The notes under the pieces were generated by a model. The model was not told the DNA's origin, made no database searches, and saw only the letters and a list, made by a program, of their open reading frames with translations. Positions 31,966-43,377 of a stretch of DNA of 64,000 nucleotides are shown here, piece after piece (within the stretch, counting starts at the first letter, position 1; every line of letters starts with the position of its first letter). The position numbers and the translations under genes are program-made. The DNA comes from Oscarella lobularis (taxonomy: Eukaryota > Porifera > Homoscleromorpha > Homosclerophorida > Oscarellidae). The DNA lies in assembly GCF_947507565.1 (NCBI RefSeq), contig NC_089193.1, forward strand, positions 1,918,325-1,982,324, written 5' to 3'.

Positions 31966-34900
31966 ATGACCCTCGCCCGCGGCGTCATTCGACTACTGAC
32001 CCTCATAATGGCATGCGTTTGGCGCGTGCAGTCGAGTGCGACGCAGCGCTTGACCGTTCGCATAATCAACGTTTTTCCGAGTTCCGACGGAGTTGCCGCC
32101 ACGATTTACGACGGCAACGGCGCGCCACTTATCAACGTATCGTACAACGAAACAAAAGTCGTAACCCTCCCACTCAACTCGTCGATTCAAGTCGCTCGAG
32201 GAAACGGTAAGAAGAGGCTGCTTCTAGAAGCTGTATCGTATACGCAATCGCGTTGCGGTGGCGGACCTCATTGCAGCCCAGACTAGAGTCTCCTTGCAAG
32301 CTCTATTGTGCGTAATATGTAGAACGTGTCAATGTGACGCGGCGCCTCGAGTCGGAAGCCGCCCTAGTCGTCAGCCAAAGTGATCAAGGCGACATGCAAG
32401 CCGACCTCATTCAAATGAACGATCGTCTGTCTGATGCTTCTCAATCGGGCCACGTCCAGCTGGCATTTTTTGATGCCAGTATCAAATACAGTTTGGGTGA
32501 GTGAGTACAGATAGGAAATAGGAAATAGTCCGTCCTCTATACTCCTTCTAGATTGTTCTGCTGTGAACGTTCGAACCCACGAAATGTTTCAGTTGAGCAA
32601 AGGGGTCAAAACAGACAATTACGCCCTAACACTAGTGCCCATAGGTGACTATGAATTCAAGGTAAACAAAGTTCTGAATACGTGTCGCGTGAATAAACTG
32701 TTGCACGCACGCCGCAGGTTTTTCCCAACAAAATGGTCAACCACGTCGACGACTTTAAAAATTCTATGTCCAGCACGAACACAGTTTGGGGCAATCTTCC
32801 GGTTACGAGTAAGTTTCACTTGATTATCATCCATGGCAACGGAAAGATTCCAAGCGAGTTCCCTGCTCGCATGGAAATCGTTCCCCCACCCGATCCCCCT
32901 ATCGGTCAACAACGCGGGCCGGAAGTGGATTTAATTATTATGAACGCCGTTAAAAGAAACGGTCGACTCCGAGTCAAAAAATATGCAAAACCGCTTCGCT
33001 ACGGGGAATGGGTCGTCGTGCGTACGTACATCGAAAAGGGGCACACTATTACGGTATCTCATACGAAATTCGGAGGTAGAAACGCTACGAGGACTTAACC
33101 CGTTGAGAATACGTTCTATCTAGATCGTCAAGTGACAGTTAAGGGCGACGTTCCGTACGTCGACGGCAAATGTTATCTTCTTGCCGAAGTCGTTAATCGA
33201 AAGAGTCATTTCATATTCGATTGCTGGCAAAACCGGAATATCCAAATATCTAACACTACGTCTTGGCTTCTGATAGTGAATTCGTTGACAAAGTGCAGTA
33301 GAATGAGTAAAAATGCTCTCTACATATACCGAATTCCGCTCAATTAATGTACTAGATGTGATTGGATACGGAAACATAAGCAGTAAGATTTGCAAAACAA
33401 ACTGCGAACAACTTCTGCTTCTTTCCGGAGATCTGGAGGAAGGCTACGCCACTAGAGCGGCATTTCCATCCGGACTACTCCAAGTGAAGGTGCGCTCCCC
33501 ATAAAAAATACCTCCTAAACTTCCTACTAACTAAACTACACGCAGTCCTATCCATACGACAATTCAATTGCAGACGACGTCGAATTTCTTAGCAGAAATG
33601 GAACAACGCCAGAAGTTTATTATCCCTTTCAGCCGCGCCAAACGTATTTCAGTGCGCTTATGGGCGAGTGCGAGAACGATGCTTATCCCCCTCAGTTCGT
33701 CATCGCTGCAGCTTTGGCGCCCCGTCTTGCGCCTACCGCTACCGTGCACGTCATTAACGTTTTCCCGAGTCCTAACAATGCGAAGGTCTACTACAACGGC
33801 AATCTGCTACTTAGCATCAAGTACAACGAGACAAAACGTGTGCTAATTGAGGTCAATTCGTCATTGGAGGTTACACAAGGGAACGGTAAGGAAACGGATG
33901 TGCGAGTGTCTTTGAGTGATTAAAAATTAGAGAGAGTCAATGTGGCCGGACGTGTCGAGTCCAAAGGCGCTTTGGTAATTAGCCAAAGTTCCCAGGGCCG
34001 TTTACAAGTCGATCTAATTCAACGGAGCGATAGTCAGTCCAGTCAGGATCAAGTAGAAATGATATTCTACAATGCTAGCATTGGCTACAGTTTGGGTATC
34101 GTATTTTTTACAGTCACGCAATGCACTGACTATAAATCTCTCTAGATTGCTTCGCTGTGAATAGTCGTTTGCAAAAAATGTTTCAATTGGGGAAAGGGGT
34201 TACACAGGGCAATTATAACCGAACGCTATTACCACCAGGTGACTACGAATTCAAGGTAACTCTATGGTGCGAATCTAGGCGGAGGCCTCATACGTTTTTC
34301 GCAGATTTTTCCCAGTAATAAAGTCCGTCACATTGACAACTACAAAAATTTCTTGCCAAGTACTAAGCCGATTACTGGTAATTTTCCGTTAGCGAGCAAG
34401 TGGAATCTTTTCGTTGTCTACGGCAACGGAAAATTACCGAACGAGTATCCGGCTCGTATGACAATCGCCCCTCAACCAAATCCGTCCACTACCCCCCACT
34501 TTGCTCCCAAAGTGGAGCTCATAATAATGAACACAGTCAGAAGCAGTGGTCTATTTAGAGTCAAAAACTACACAATGAATTCACTTCGCTACGGACGATG
34601 GATCATCTTGCACGAATACATTGAAAAGGGGCAGACACTCATCGCACATCATACCGATTTTGGAGGTGCAGTCGACTTCGTTTCGATAGACTAAACGATT
34701 TTAAAAAAATGTAAATGCTCTAGATCAGTCGGTCAAGGTGACGGGAAACGTTCCGTACGCGGAGGGAAAATGTGTTCTTGTGGCTGACTTGGTGAATAAA
34801 AAAGTTCATTACACTTTTAATTGCTGGCAAAACAGCAACATCAGCGTATCGAGTAACACGTCTTGGTTATTCTCAATGAGTGTACTCGAAGTATGCGGCG

Positions 34901-35652
34901 GAAAAAGCGGAACGGGTAACTTGTGCAGAGAGGAGGAACTAGCCAACTAAACTGCTGTTTAGAAATACTTGCATATGGTAACGTGAGCAAGGAATTCTGC
35001 ACAGAAAAACCCTGCACACAACTTCTGCTCGTCGCCGGTAATTTACACGCGGGCTACGGAGTCTACGCGTCATTTCCACCGGGACGCCTCGAAATGAAGG
35101 TGCTCCTTTTCGATGTGGTTTTGCTCTAAACTAAATGCACTTCAGGTCTTCCTAGCCGGCACCACTGTCGACCTAGAAACCTACCAACTTAACACGGGAT
35201 TAACCCCGAACGTCTATCAAGACTTTGAGCCCGGGGAAACGTATTTCAGCGCGCTTATAGGCGAATGCGGCAACGATCTCTACCCTCCTCGCTATGTCAT
35301 CGTCTCCGGAACGAAAAGGGAACTTCCTTCGCCGTCCCCTTCGTCGTCGTCCCCTTCGTCGCCGTCCCCTTCGTCGTCGTCCTCTTCGTCGTCGTCCCCT
35401 TCGTCGCCGTCACCTTCGTCGTCGCCGTCCCCTTCGTCGTCGTCCCCTTCGTCGTCGTCCCCTTCGTCGCCGTCACCTTCGTCGTCGTCGTCCCCTTCGT
35501 CGTCGCCGTCACCTTCGTCGTCGCCGTCACCTTCGTCGTCGTCCCCTTCGTTTCCGCTCACGAGTCCTACCACTCCTACGCCCTCTTTCGCTGTCATTGT
35601 GTTCCCTGGCTACCAGATCGTCGCTCTCATGACCGCTCTTGCACTCATCTAA
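31966..35652 (+). CDS. Large secreted/GPI-type surface protein with two tandem repeats and Ser/Pro stalk, copy A
   Basis: Start ATG 31966 (MTLARGVIRLLTLIMACVWR) gives a signal peptide. About 14 exons form two copies of a ~350-residue module with the same exon order. Module 1: RIINVFPSSDGVAATIYDGN; ALVVSQSDQGDMQADLIQ; DYEFKV; PEVDLIIMNAVKRNGRLRVK; GDVPYVDGKCYLLAEV; GYGNISSKICKTNCEQLLLL; TYFSALMGECENDAYPPQFV. Module 2: HVINVFPSPNNAKVYYNGN; ALVISQSSQGRLQVDLIQ; VELIIMNTVRSSG; GNVPYAEGKCVL; AYGNVSKEFC; TYFSALIGECGNDLYPPRYV. A Ser/Pro stalk (~35325-35560) and a hydrophobic C-terminus (SYQIVALMTALALI-like, stop 35650-35652) follow, as in GPI-anchored proteins. The INVFPS segments faintly recall DUF4397 folds. 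Many N-glycosylation sequons. Function unknown. Confidence 0.75.
35325..35560 (+). repeat. CCTTCGTCGTCGTCC-type coding repeat (Ser/Pro stalk) of surface protein A
   Basis: In-frame variants of CCTTCGTCGTCGTCC / CCTTCGTCGCCGTCA encode (PSSSS/PSSPS)n. Paralogue B has the same array cut to about 90 bases (42894-42985). The reverse strand and other frames are also open across it, giving spurious ORFs. Confidence 0.95.
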
Positions 35653-35965
35653 CCGTGTCACAGCAAACGCTGCTAAATAATCTTGTTAAGTCTCTATTTG
35701 CCGTGTGGGAATGTACTTCTATGCCGTTCAGACTTTAGGGCACTTTTGGTTAATAAACAAACAAACCACTTTGCCTATTGAAAGTACAGCATATCAGTAG
35801 GGAAGAACCCGCCATTCCCTTATTCTCCGGGGTCATCCGCTTATCCTGTGACCGCTGAACCCGTGAGGTTACCACATCTCGGCCTTTTGCAATGATTGAG
35901 AGGCCTATTTAAGTTGGATGCAAGGAAGAGACAGCAAGAGAAATCGGTCCAAATCCTCAGAAGCT

Positions 35966-36720
35966 ATGAACACGAGTGGCGCTTTTATCCTGCTGGTAGC
36001 CTGCGTACTATCGAAAGGTGTGTATGCAAATGGGAAATTGGAGAGGGCGAGTATGCACTATGCTCTTTTTCGTGTCCAGCTCAAAACGGGAAGAGATGCA
36101 AGACTTGCTTGGACACACTGGCGCAATGCGAGGCGTCAGAAACTAGCGAATCATGCGCAGAAGAAGTGAACGAATGCAAAGTCGTCGTAAAGACGGTGCG
36201 TGGGCAAAAGATAGTTCAAAGAGGATGCACCCCAGTCAATCGACAGCCTTCCGATTGCACCACAAGAAACTGTGCCTGCTACTGCCCAATACAAATTGGC
36301 TCTGTAACGTCATGCGGTGAGACGTGCAGTATAACGTTCCAAAGCTAAACTCTAGTTTTAGATCTTCCTGAGGGAAATCAGTGTGCCGGTAGTCCTCTGC
36401 CAACTACCAGTAATCCAACTACTATCGCTCCTACGACGAGTATGGCCTCTACGACCCCCACGAGTGCCACTATCTCTGCTGAAAGTACGTCTGCGATTAC
36501 CTCTACTCCTACCTCTACTCCCACCCCTACTCCCACCTTTATCGCGACAAGTAAGACTGACTATAGAGGGTACCTTTTATGGCAAGAAGTAGCAGTAGTA
36601 GCACTAGACTGTTCCCAGTTTGAGGCCTCCTTGTGGTGCTGTGCTCGTTTGGAGTTGGATTTGGGAGCCCCGATTCGCGGGGAGGCTTCCGAGAGTGAGG
36701 GAACCGCTGGATGCCGTTGA
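35966..36720 (+). CDS. Small secreted Cys-rich protein with Thr/Ser/Pro tail, copy A (chimeric 3' end)
   Basis: Exons 35966-36017, 36080-36316 and 36362-36720 sum to 648 bases (215 residues). Signal peptide MNTSGAFILLVACVLSKA, then a Cys-rich domain (CKTCLDTLAQCEAS; SCAEEVNECKVVVKTVRG; RGCTPVNRQPSDCTTRNCAC; CPIQIGSVTSC), then a Thr/Ser/Pro tract (TSTPTSTPTPTPTF). The first intron is 62 nt; paralogue B has 63 nt, which is why the unspliced frames differ. After YLLWQEV the frame runs across the duplication junction (36585) into antisense NUP62 sequence, so the last ~45 residues (VALDCSQFEASLWCC onward) are not homologous to copy B. A mucin-like or cell-surface role is inferred. Confidence 0.65.
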
Positions 36721-36919
36721 TTTTGGTAGCTGGGACGTTGCGAGAAGAAGTGGTGCCGTTGCAGGCGGTGCAGACAGTTGAGACGCCAGTTGGGATCCCA
36801 AAGGAGCCCCGCTCAAACTGCTTTGCTCGGATTGAGCCTTAGAGACTGCGATGACGATCCTTGAAGAGGATTGGTCGCCATTAGGAATTTCTACGTGCAG
36901 GCTCAACGCGCGCTACAAG
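36592..36919 (-). pseudogene. NUP62: Truncated, frameshifted NUP62 5' fragment
   Basis: Copy of NUP62 exon sequence (original about 28704-28724 plus 28941-29261) lying antisense to the cassette genes. It has an internal 220-bp deletion and a net 10-base deletion after the codons for RLNP, so from the original ATG the frame stops after about 22 codons. It sits just upstream of helical gene B, as intact NUP62 does for gene A, so it marks the left end of unit 2. Confidence 0.88.
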
Positions 36920-37126
36920 ATGTATCAGATGTCTCCCAGGAGATTCTCTGACACCTGTCCCTGACTTTGTACAGCGCTATCTATCTATCTAAACGGGGGT
37001 TTTTCTAGTAAAGCAGGTGTCTCGTTAAAAATGAGTTTTCACCGTAATACGTGCCACCGTGTCCAAGTCCCCTGACTCGAGTCCCCGCGAAGGCTTATCC
37101 GGGCGCCTTTTTTTGTACCGTAAAAA

Positions 37127-38839
37127 ATGGCCGAGAAAATAGATCTGATCGATGAAGTGATTGGTAGAATGATTGACAACTGCAGCGATCGCTTTATCGC
37201 TCACATCATATGCCAGTTCGGCCGAGCGAGTAGCGGTCTCGAAAATCGACAAATCGTCTGGGAAAATTTTGTTGAATTGCTTCCAAAAGCCATTTCAGGC
37301 AAGCCCCCGAATTTCCAATCTAAGGAACACCGCTCTCAGTTCAGAGAGCTGGGGAAAGCGATGCTAAAAGAGGCGCTTGGAAAGGGGGCGGAGGATATCG
37401 AAAGTAATCCTAACATGCGCCAATCGTGTCGACAAGTTTGCGATGAGTTCGAAAAATCTCCCGTTCCTGAATTCGTCGAAGCGGAAACTAACCAGCCGCC
37501 AGATTCGCCGCCGAGAGCTGCTGACTCAAGCGGTCACAGCTTTGATCATTGGGCGTTCAAATGTTTGTCTGCAATAGCAAACAAGTACTAGAGTAGCTAT
37601 AATAGATACGTGTTGCGCCCGCTAGCTTAATTAATTAATTGAATTCCCTTGATTAGCGACGCTGAGTTGCTGTTACGGTTTTTCGAAGGAGCGCCGCGGC
37701 ATGTCTTTGAAACTGGCAGGGAATTACAGGATACGCTTACCGAAAGTGATCAGGTCAGATAAACCGTGACAAATTATTTCTCGTATAGCTTATAGTAATA
37801 TTGGTAGTATGAAACTGCGTGTGGTGATGATCAACCGGCGCTTGCTGCTGCAAACAGCTCAACTTCCGGTTCAAATAGCGAGATGTCATCAAACTCGGTT
37901 TTCTCTTTTCCTGGTACGTACCGTGAACGTGAAGTTCGGCAGTTTATAAACACTTCATGTAGATTCTCCTCCCATTATGACGACTGAAGAAAGGCGACAG
38001 ATTTTACGTCAACCAATGGGCCCGTCCAGTCAGCCAGGTTTGATTGAGTTCTATTACCTACAAATAATCATGATGCTTTTCAAAGGCCCTCCGACAATTC
38101 GTCATAATTGCGATCAACCACCCTCACATAACATCAATCACCTACTTGCAGATCTCCCAAGATTAATAGCACATCTACTAGGCTGCGCGGAGAAAACCAA
38201 AAAGGCCCTTACGTGTGATTTTGGTAAGCTGCACAAGTTGGGAGACGAGGTGATGAAGTGCTGCTGGAAGACGTCGGTGGTACCCATCATCCTCACGAAA
38301 GCGGTTTATAAAGCTGTTCATTTTCCGAAGACGACGTCAACAGCACAATGCCATATTGTGCCGAACCAAAAGGTTTTACCAGATGAGTGCAGACAATTCA
38401 GAATGATTGTCACAAGAGTTGACGAACTCGTTAAAATGTTGGAGAACATTTGTCTTGAGTCTGACGATATTGAAACCTTTATACGTCTTCTCTATGTTGG
38501 ATTTATGAATAAGCATAGTGAGCCACACTCACCACAAACAATTAGATGAACTAATTGGTGATTTGGTTAGATTCGTCGTCGCTCATACATGAGGCCTATG
38601 CTCATTACTGGGGAAAATTTGAACAAAAAGAAAAGTTCAAGGAACTAAAAGTAATTGTAATTCATCTAGCGTCAGACGTTACCCGCTTTATTGCTAACGT
38701 CGATTCCAGTCAAAAAAGATCTCTTCAACAATATCGACAATCAGAAGATTTTAGGAAACTAGCTAAATTGTGTGTAAAGTACAGGCATGCCACGGAGACG
38801 TACGGCACCCAAGTAACAAGATTACAGCGATCCAATTAA
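37127..38839 (+). CDS. Helical protein of unknown family, copy B
   Basis: Exons 37127-37584, 37657-37753, 37808-37913, 37963-38517 and 38571-38839 sum to 1485 bases, exactly 494 residues plus TAA. No signal peptide or membrane helix. N-terminal helical block: MAEKIDLIDEVIGRMIDNCS, RFIAHIICQFGR, VWENFVELLPKAISGKPP, SQFRELGKAMLKEAL. Middle Ser/Asn-rich linker (ANSSTSGSNSEMSSNS). C-terminal block: FGKLHKLGDEVMKCCWKTSV, PIILTKAVYKAVH, VDELVKMLENICLESDDIE, YWGKFEQKEKFKELKVIV, SLQQYRQSEDFRKLAKLC. Aligns end-to-end with gene A; the FGxLHKL...CWKTS...PIIL.KAVY core is the best conserved part (about two thirds identical over 34 residues), the rest much less. Family unknown. Confidence 0.75.
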
Positions 38840-39550
38840 CAGAGAACCGACTTAATACTGACTAAGTATCGCAAACGTATAACCAGATTGCATGGCGCCA
38901 GCAGGTAACCTTGCTTTCGTTATTCTATGCATGACGCGTGTTAGTTGAGATCGTACCCGCTCCCAGCGGTTGAATTTTTATAGTCAGACGGCAAAATGAG
39001 TTCTGAAACGATTGCGCGTCGCTTTGGCAGACTGTGGCGGGCGACGTATTTGTTCTTGTACGCACAATGGTTCACTTAGCGCCTGGCCCAATCCACGCCC
39101 AGGCCCCTCCGGGGTAACGAACGTTTAATCAATTATTGTCAGATCAAATCATTGGGAGTTGAAATAGTTTCGGACTCCCTGTTGTTATCTTGACTGGATT
39201 TTGTTGTCGTAACAACAGTGTCGTGGCTTAGGTTCATTAGAACTAATTTGGTGTGAATAATAACAATAATTGAGCACCTCCATGGAGTCGGGATGACTCA
39301 TGTTTCATCTCCTAACTATTTAACAAAATTTCTTCCACTGCACTGCAAGACGAGCTCTTTTCAAATCGCCTCAGTGCGTCACCCCAAGATTCGCCCCTCC
39401 CCTTCTCGTCAACAGTCTATTCACAGTTCACTACCGGATTTGGATCGAGTCATTCGTGCTCGTCCGCGCCGAGCGAGCGAAGCCTAAACGGTCTCTTTGG
39501 CGAACATATTTTTGGCTCTATTTACATCTTCCGGTTGCCGAAAGACAAAA
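38840..39550. other. Intergenic region between helical gene B and surface-protein gene B
   Basis: No exon seen. The first ~190 bases are unlike unit 1; from about 39030 the sequence is nearly the same as 31400-31965. It presumably holds the promoter and 5' UTR of surface gene B. Confidence 0.5.
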
Positions 39551-42500
39551 ATGATCCTCGCCCGCGACGTCATTCGACTGACCCTCATAATAGCATGCGT
39601 TTGGCGTGTGCAGTCGAGTGCGACGACACAGCGCTTGACCGTTCGCATAATCAACGTTTTTACGAGTTCCGACGGAGTTGCCGCCACGATTTACGACGGC
39701 AACGGCGCGCCACTTATCAACGTATCGTACAACGAAACAAAAGTCGTAACCCTCCCACCCAACTCGTCGATTCAAGTCGCTCGAGGAAACGGTAAGAAGA
39801 GGCTGCTGCTAGCATAGAAGATGTGTCGTATACGCAATCGCGTTGCGGGACCCCAGACTCGAGTCTCCTTCTATACAGTACGTAATATGTAGAACGTGTC
39901 AATGTGACGCGGCGCCTCGAGTCGGAAGCCGCCCTAGTCGTCAGCCAAAGTGATCAAGGCGACATGCAAGCCGACCTCATTCAAATGAACGATCGTCTGT
40001 CTGATGCTTCTCAATCGGGCCACGTCCAGCTGGCATTTTTTGATGCCAGTATCAAATACAGTTTGGGTGAGTGAGTACAGATAGGAAATAGGAAATAGTC
40101 CGTCCTCTATACTCCTTCTAGATTGTTCTGCTGTGAACGTTCGAACCCACGAACTGTTTCAGTTGAGCAAAGGGGTCAAAACAGACAATTACGCCCTAAC
40201 ACTAGTGCCCATAGGTGACTATGAATTCAAGGTAAACAAGTTCTGAATACGTGTCGCGTGCATAAACTGTTGCACGCACGCCGCAGGTTTTTTCCAACAA
40301 AAAGATCAACCACGTCGACGACTTTAAAAATTCTATGTCCAGCACGAACACAGTTTGGGGCAATTTTCCGGTTACGAGTAAGTTTCACTTGGTTATCGTC
40401 CATGGCAATGGAAAGATTCCAAGCGAGTTCCCTGCTCGCATGGAAATCGTTCCCCCACCCGATCCCCCTATTGGTCAACAACGCGGGCCGGAAGTGGATT
40501 TAATTATTATGAACGCCGTTAAAAGAAACGGTCGACTCCGAGTCAAAAAATATGCAAAACCGCTTCGCTACGGGGAATGGGTCGTCGTGCGTACGTACAT
40601 CGAAAAGGGGCACACTATGACGGTATCTCATACGAAATTCGGAGGTAGAAACGCTACGAGGACTTAACCCGTTGAGAATACGTTCTATCTAGATCGTCAA
40701 GTGACAGTTAAGGGCGACGTTCCGTACGTCGACGGCAAATGTTATCTTCTTGCCGAAGTCGCTAATCGAAAGAGTCATTACTTATTCGATTGCTGGCAAA
40801 ACCGGAATATCCAAATATCTAACACTACGTCTTGGCTTAAGATAGTGAATTCGCTGACAAAGTGCAGTAGAATGAGTAAAAATGCTCTCTACATATACCG
40901 AATTCCGCTTAATTAATTAATCAATGTACTAGATGTGATTGGATACGGAAACATAAGCAGTAAGATTTGCAAAACAAACTGCGAACAACTTCTGCTTCTT
41001 TCCGGAGATCTGGCGGAAGGCTACGCCGCTACAGCGGCATTTCCATCCGGACTACTCCAAGTGAAGGTGCGCTCCCCATAAAAAGACCTCCTAAACTTCC
41101 TACTAACTAAACTACACGCAGTCCTATCCATACGACAATTCAATTGCAGACGACGTCGAATTTCTTCGCAGAAATGGAACAACGCCAGAAGTTTATTATC
41201 CCTTTCAACCGCGCCAAACGTATTTCAGTGCGCTTATGGGCGAGTGCGAGAACGATGCTTATCCCCCTCAGTTCGTCATCGCTGCAGCTTTGGAGCCCCG
41301 TCTTGCGCCTACCGTTACCGCTACCGTGCACGTCATTAACGTCTTCCCGAGTCCTAACAATGCGAAGGTCTACTACAACGGCAATCTGCTTCTTAGCATC
41401 AAGTACAACGAGACAAAACGTGTGTTAATTGAGGTCAATTCGTCATTGGAGGTTACACAAGGGAACGGTAAGGTAGCGGATGTGCGAGTGTCTTTGAGTA
41501 ATTAATTAAAAATTAGAGAGAGTCAATGTGGCCGGACGTGTCGAGTCTAAAGGCGCTTTGGTAATTAGCCAAAGTTCCCAGGGCCGTTTACAAGTCGATC
41601 TAATTCAACGGAGCGATAGTCAGTCCAGTAAGGATCAAGTAGAAATGATATTCTACAATGCTAGCATTGGCTACAGTTTGGGTATCGTATTTTTTACAGT
41701 CACGCAATGCGCTGACTATAAATCTCTCTAGATTGCTTCGCTGTGAATAGTCGTTTGCAAAAAATGTTTCAGTTGGGGAAAGGGGTTACACAGGGCAAAT
41801 ATAACCGAACGCTATTACCACCAGGTGACTACGAATTCAAGGTAACTCTACGGTGCGAATCTAGGCGGAGGCCTCATACGTTTTTCGCAGATTTTCCCCA
41901 GTAATAAAGTCCGTCACATTGACAACTACAAAAATTTCTTGCCAAGTACTAAGCCAATGACTGGTAATTTTCTGTTAGCGAGCAAGTGGAATCTTTTCGT
42001 TGTCTACGGCAACGGAAAATTACCGAACGAGTATCCGGCTCGTATGACAATCGCCCCTCAACCAAATCCGTCCACTACCCCCCACTTCGCTCCCAAAGTG
42101 GAGCTCATAATAATGAACACAGTCAGAAGCAGCGGTCAATTTAGAGTCAAAAACTACACAATGAACTCACTTCGCTACGGACGATGGATCATCTTGCACG
42201 AATACATTGAAAAGGGGCAGACACTCATCGCAAATCATACTGATTTTGGAGGTGCAGTCGACTTCCATTTGATATAGACTATTTAAAACATGCTCTAGAA
42301 AAGTCGGTCAAGGTGACGGGAAACGTTCCGTACGCGGAGGGAAAATGTGTTCTTCTGGCTGACTTGGTGAACAAAAAAGTTCAATACACTTTCAACTGCT
42401 GGAAAAACAGCAATATCAGCGTATCGAGTAGCACGTCTTGGCTATTCTCAATCAGTGCACTTGAAGAATGCAAAAACGGAACGGGTAACTTGTGCAGAGA

Positions 42501-43074
42501 GGAGAAACTAGCCAACTAAACTGCTGTTTAGAAATACTTGCATATGGAAACGTGAGCAAGGAATTCTGCACAAAAAAGTCCTGCACACAACTTCTGCTCG
42601 TCGCCGATAATTTACACGCGGGCTACGGAGTCCACGCGTCATTTCCACCAGGACGCCTCGAAATGAAGGTGCTCCTTTTCGATGTGGTTTTGCTCTAAAC
42701 TAAATGCACTTCAGGTCTTCCTAGCCGGCACCACTGTCGACCTAGAAACCTACCAACTTAACACGGGATTAACCCCGAACGTCTATCAAGACTTTGAGCC
42801 CGGGGAAACGTATTTCAGCGCGCTTATAGGCGAATGCGGCAACGATCTCTACCCTCCTCGCTATGTCATCGTCTCCGGAACGAAAAGGGAACTTCTTTCG
42901 CCGTCCCCTTCGTCGTCGTCCCCTTCGTCGCCGTCCCCTTCGTCGTCGCCCCCTTCGTCGTCGTCTCCTTCGTTTCCGCTCACGAGTCCTACCACTCCTA
43001 CGCCCTCTTTCGCTTTCATTGTGTTCCCTAGCTATCAGATCGTCGCTCTAATGACCGCTCTTGCACTCATCTAA
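39551..43074 (+). CDS. Large secreted/GPI-type surface protein with two tandem repeats and Ser/Pro stalk, copy B
   Basis: Near-identical paralogue of the unit 1 protein with the same exon order. Start MILARDVIRLTLIIACVWRV at 39551 (signal peptide). Module 1 carries RIINVFTSSDGVAATIYDGN, PEVDLIIMNAVKRNGRLRVK, GDVPYVDGKCYLLAEVANRK and MGECENDAYPPQFV; module 2 carries HVINVFPSPNNAKVYYNGN, VELIIMNTVRSSGQFRVK, GNVPYAEGKCVLLADL and IGECGNDLYPPRYV. The Ser/Pro stalk is about 30 residues against about 80 in copy A, and the hydrophobic end is kept (SYQIVALMTALALI, TAA 43072-43074). Amino-acid differences are scattered and few; an extra ValThr pair lies between the modules (LAPTVTATVH). All exon borders seen in copy A are kept, so it should be functional. 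Confidence 0.75.
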
Positions 43075-43377
43075 CCGTGTCACAGCAAACGCTGCTAAAT
43101 AAATTTGCCGTGTGGGAATGTACTTCTATGCCGTTCAGACTTTAGGACACTTTTTGGTTAATAAACAAACAAACAAACCACTTTGCCTATCTATTGAAAG
43201 TACAGTAGGGAAAACCCTAACCCTCCTCTTATTCTCTCCGGGGTCATCCGTTTATCTTGTGACCGTTGAACTCGTGAGGGTTACCACATCTCGGCCTTTT
43301 GCAATGATTGAGAGGCCTATTTAAGTTGGATGCAAGGAAGAGACAGCAAGAGAAATCGGTCCAAATCCTCAGAAGCT

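Larger units (their letters stand above)
28697..36584. repeat. Tandem segmental duplication, unit 1 (~7.9 kb)
   Basis: The unit runs from inside the NUP62 gene through helical-protein gene A, surface-protein gene A and Cys-rich gene A. The same order reappears as unit 2. The junction at 36585-36591 (AGAAGTA) equals both the left-end sequence at 28697-28703 and the sequence at 44003-44009, so 7 bp of microhomology (or homology) mark the crossover. Similarity is very high over about 31400-36590 and over the NUP62 exon, but low over 29260-31400. Confidence 0.9.

Noticed and set aside
35265-35738. Additional ORFs on both strands across the Ser/Pro stalk
   Set aside because: Low-complexity repeats open in several frames; only the frame continuous with the signal peptide and hydrophobic C-terminus is retained.
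36030-36170. Frameshift mutation in Cys-rich gene A relative to B
   Set aside because: The indel lies inside a 62/63-nt intron; spliced frames agree.
43210-43230. Telomere-like AACCCTAACCCT
   Set aside because: Two units only, within ordinary intergenic sequence between duplicated genes.
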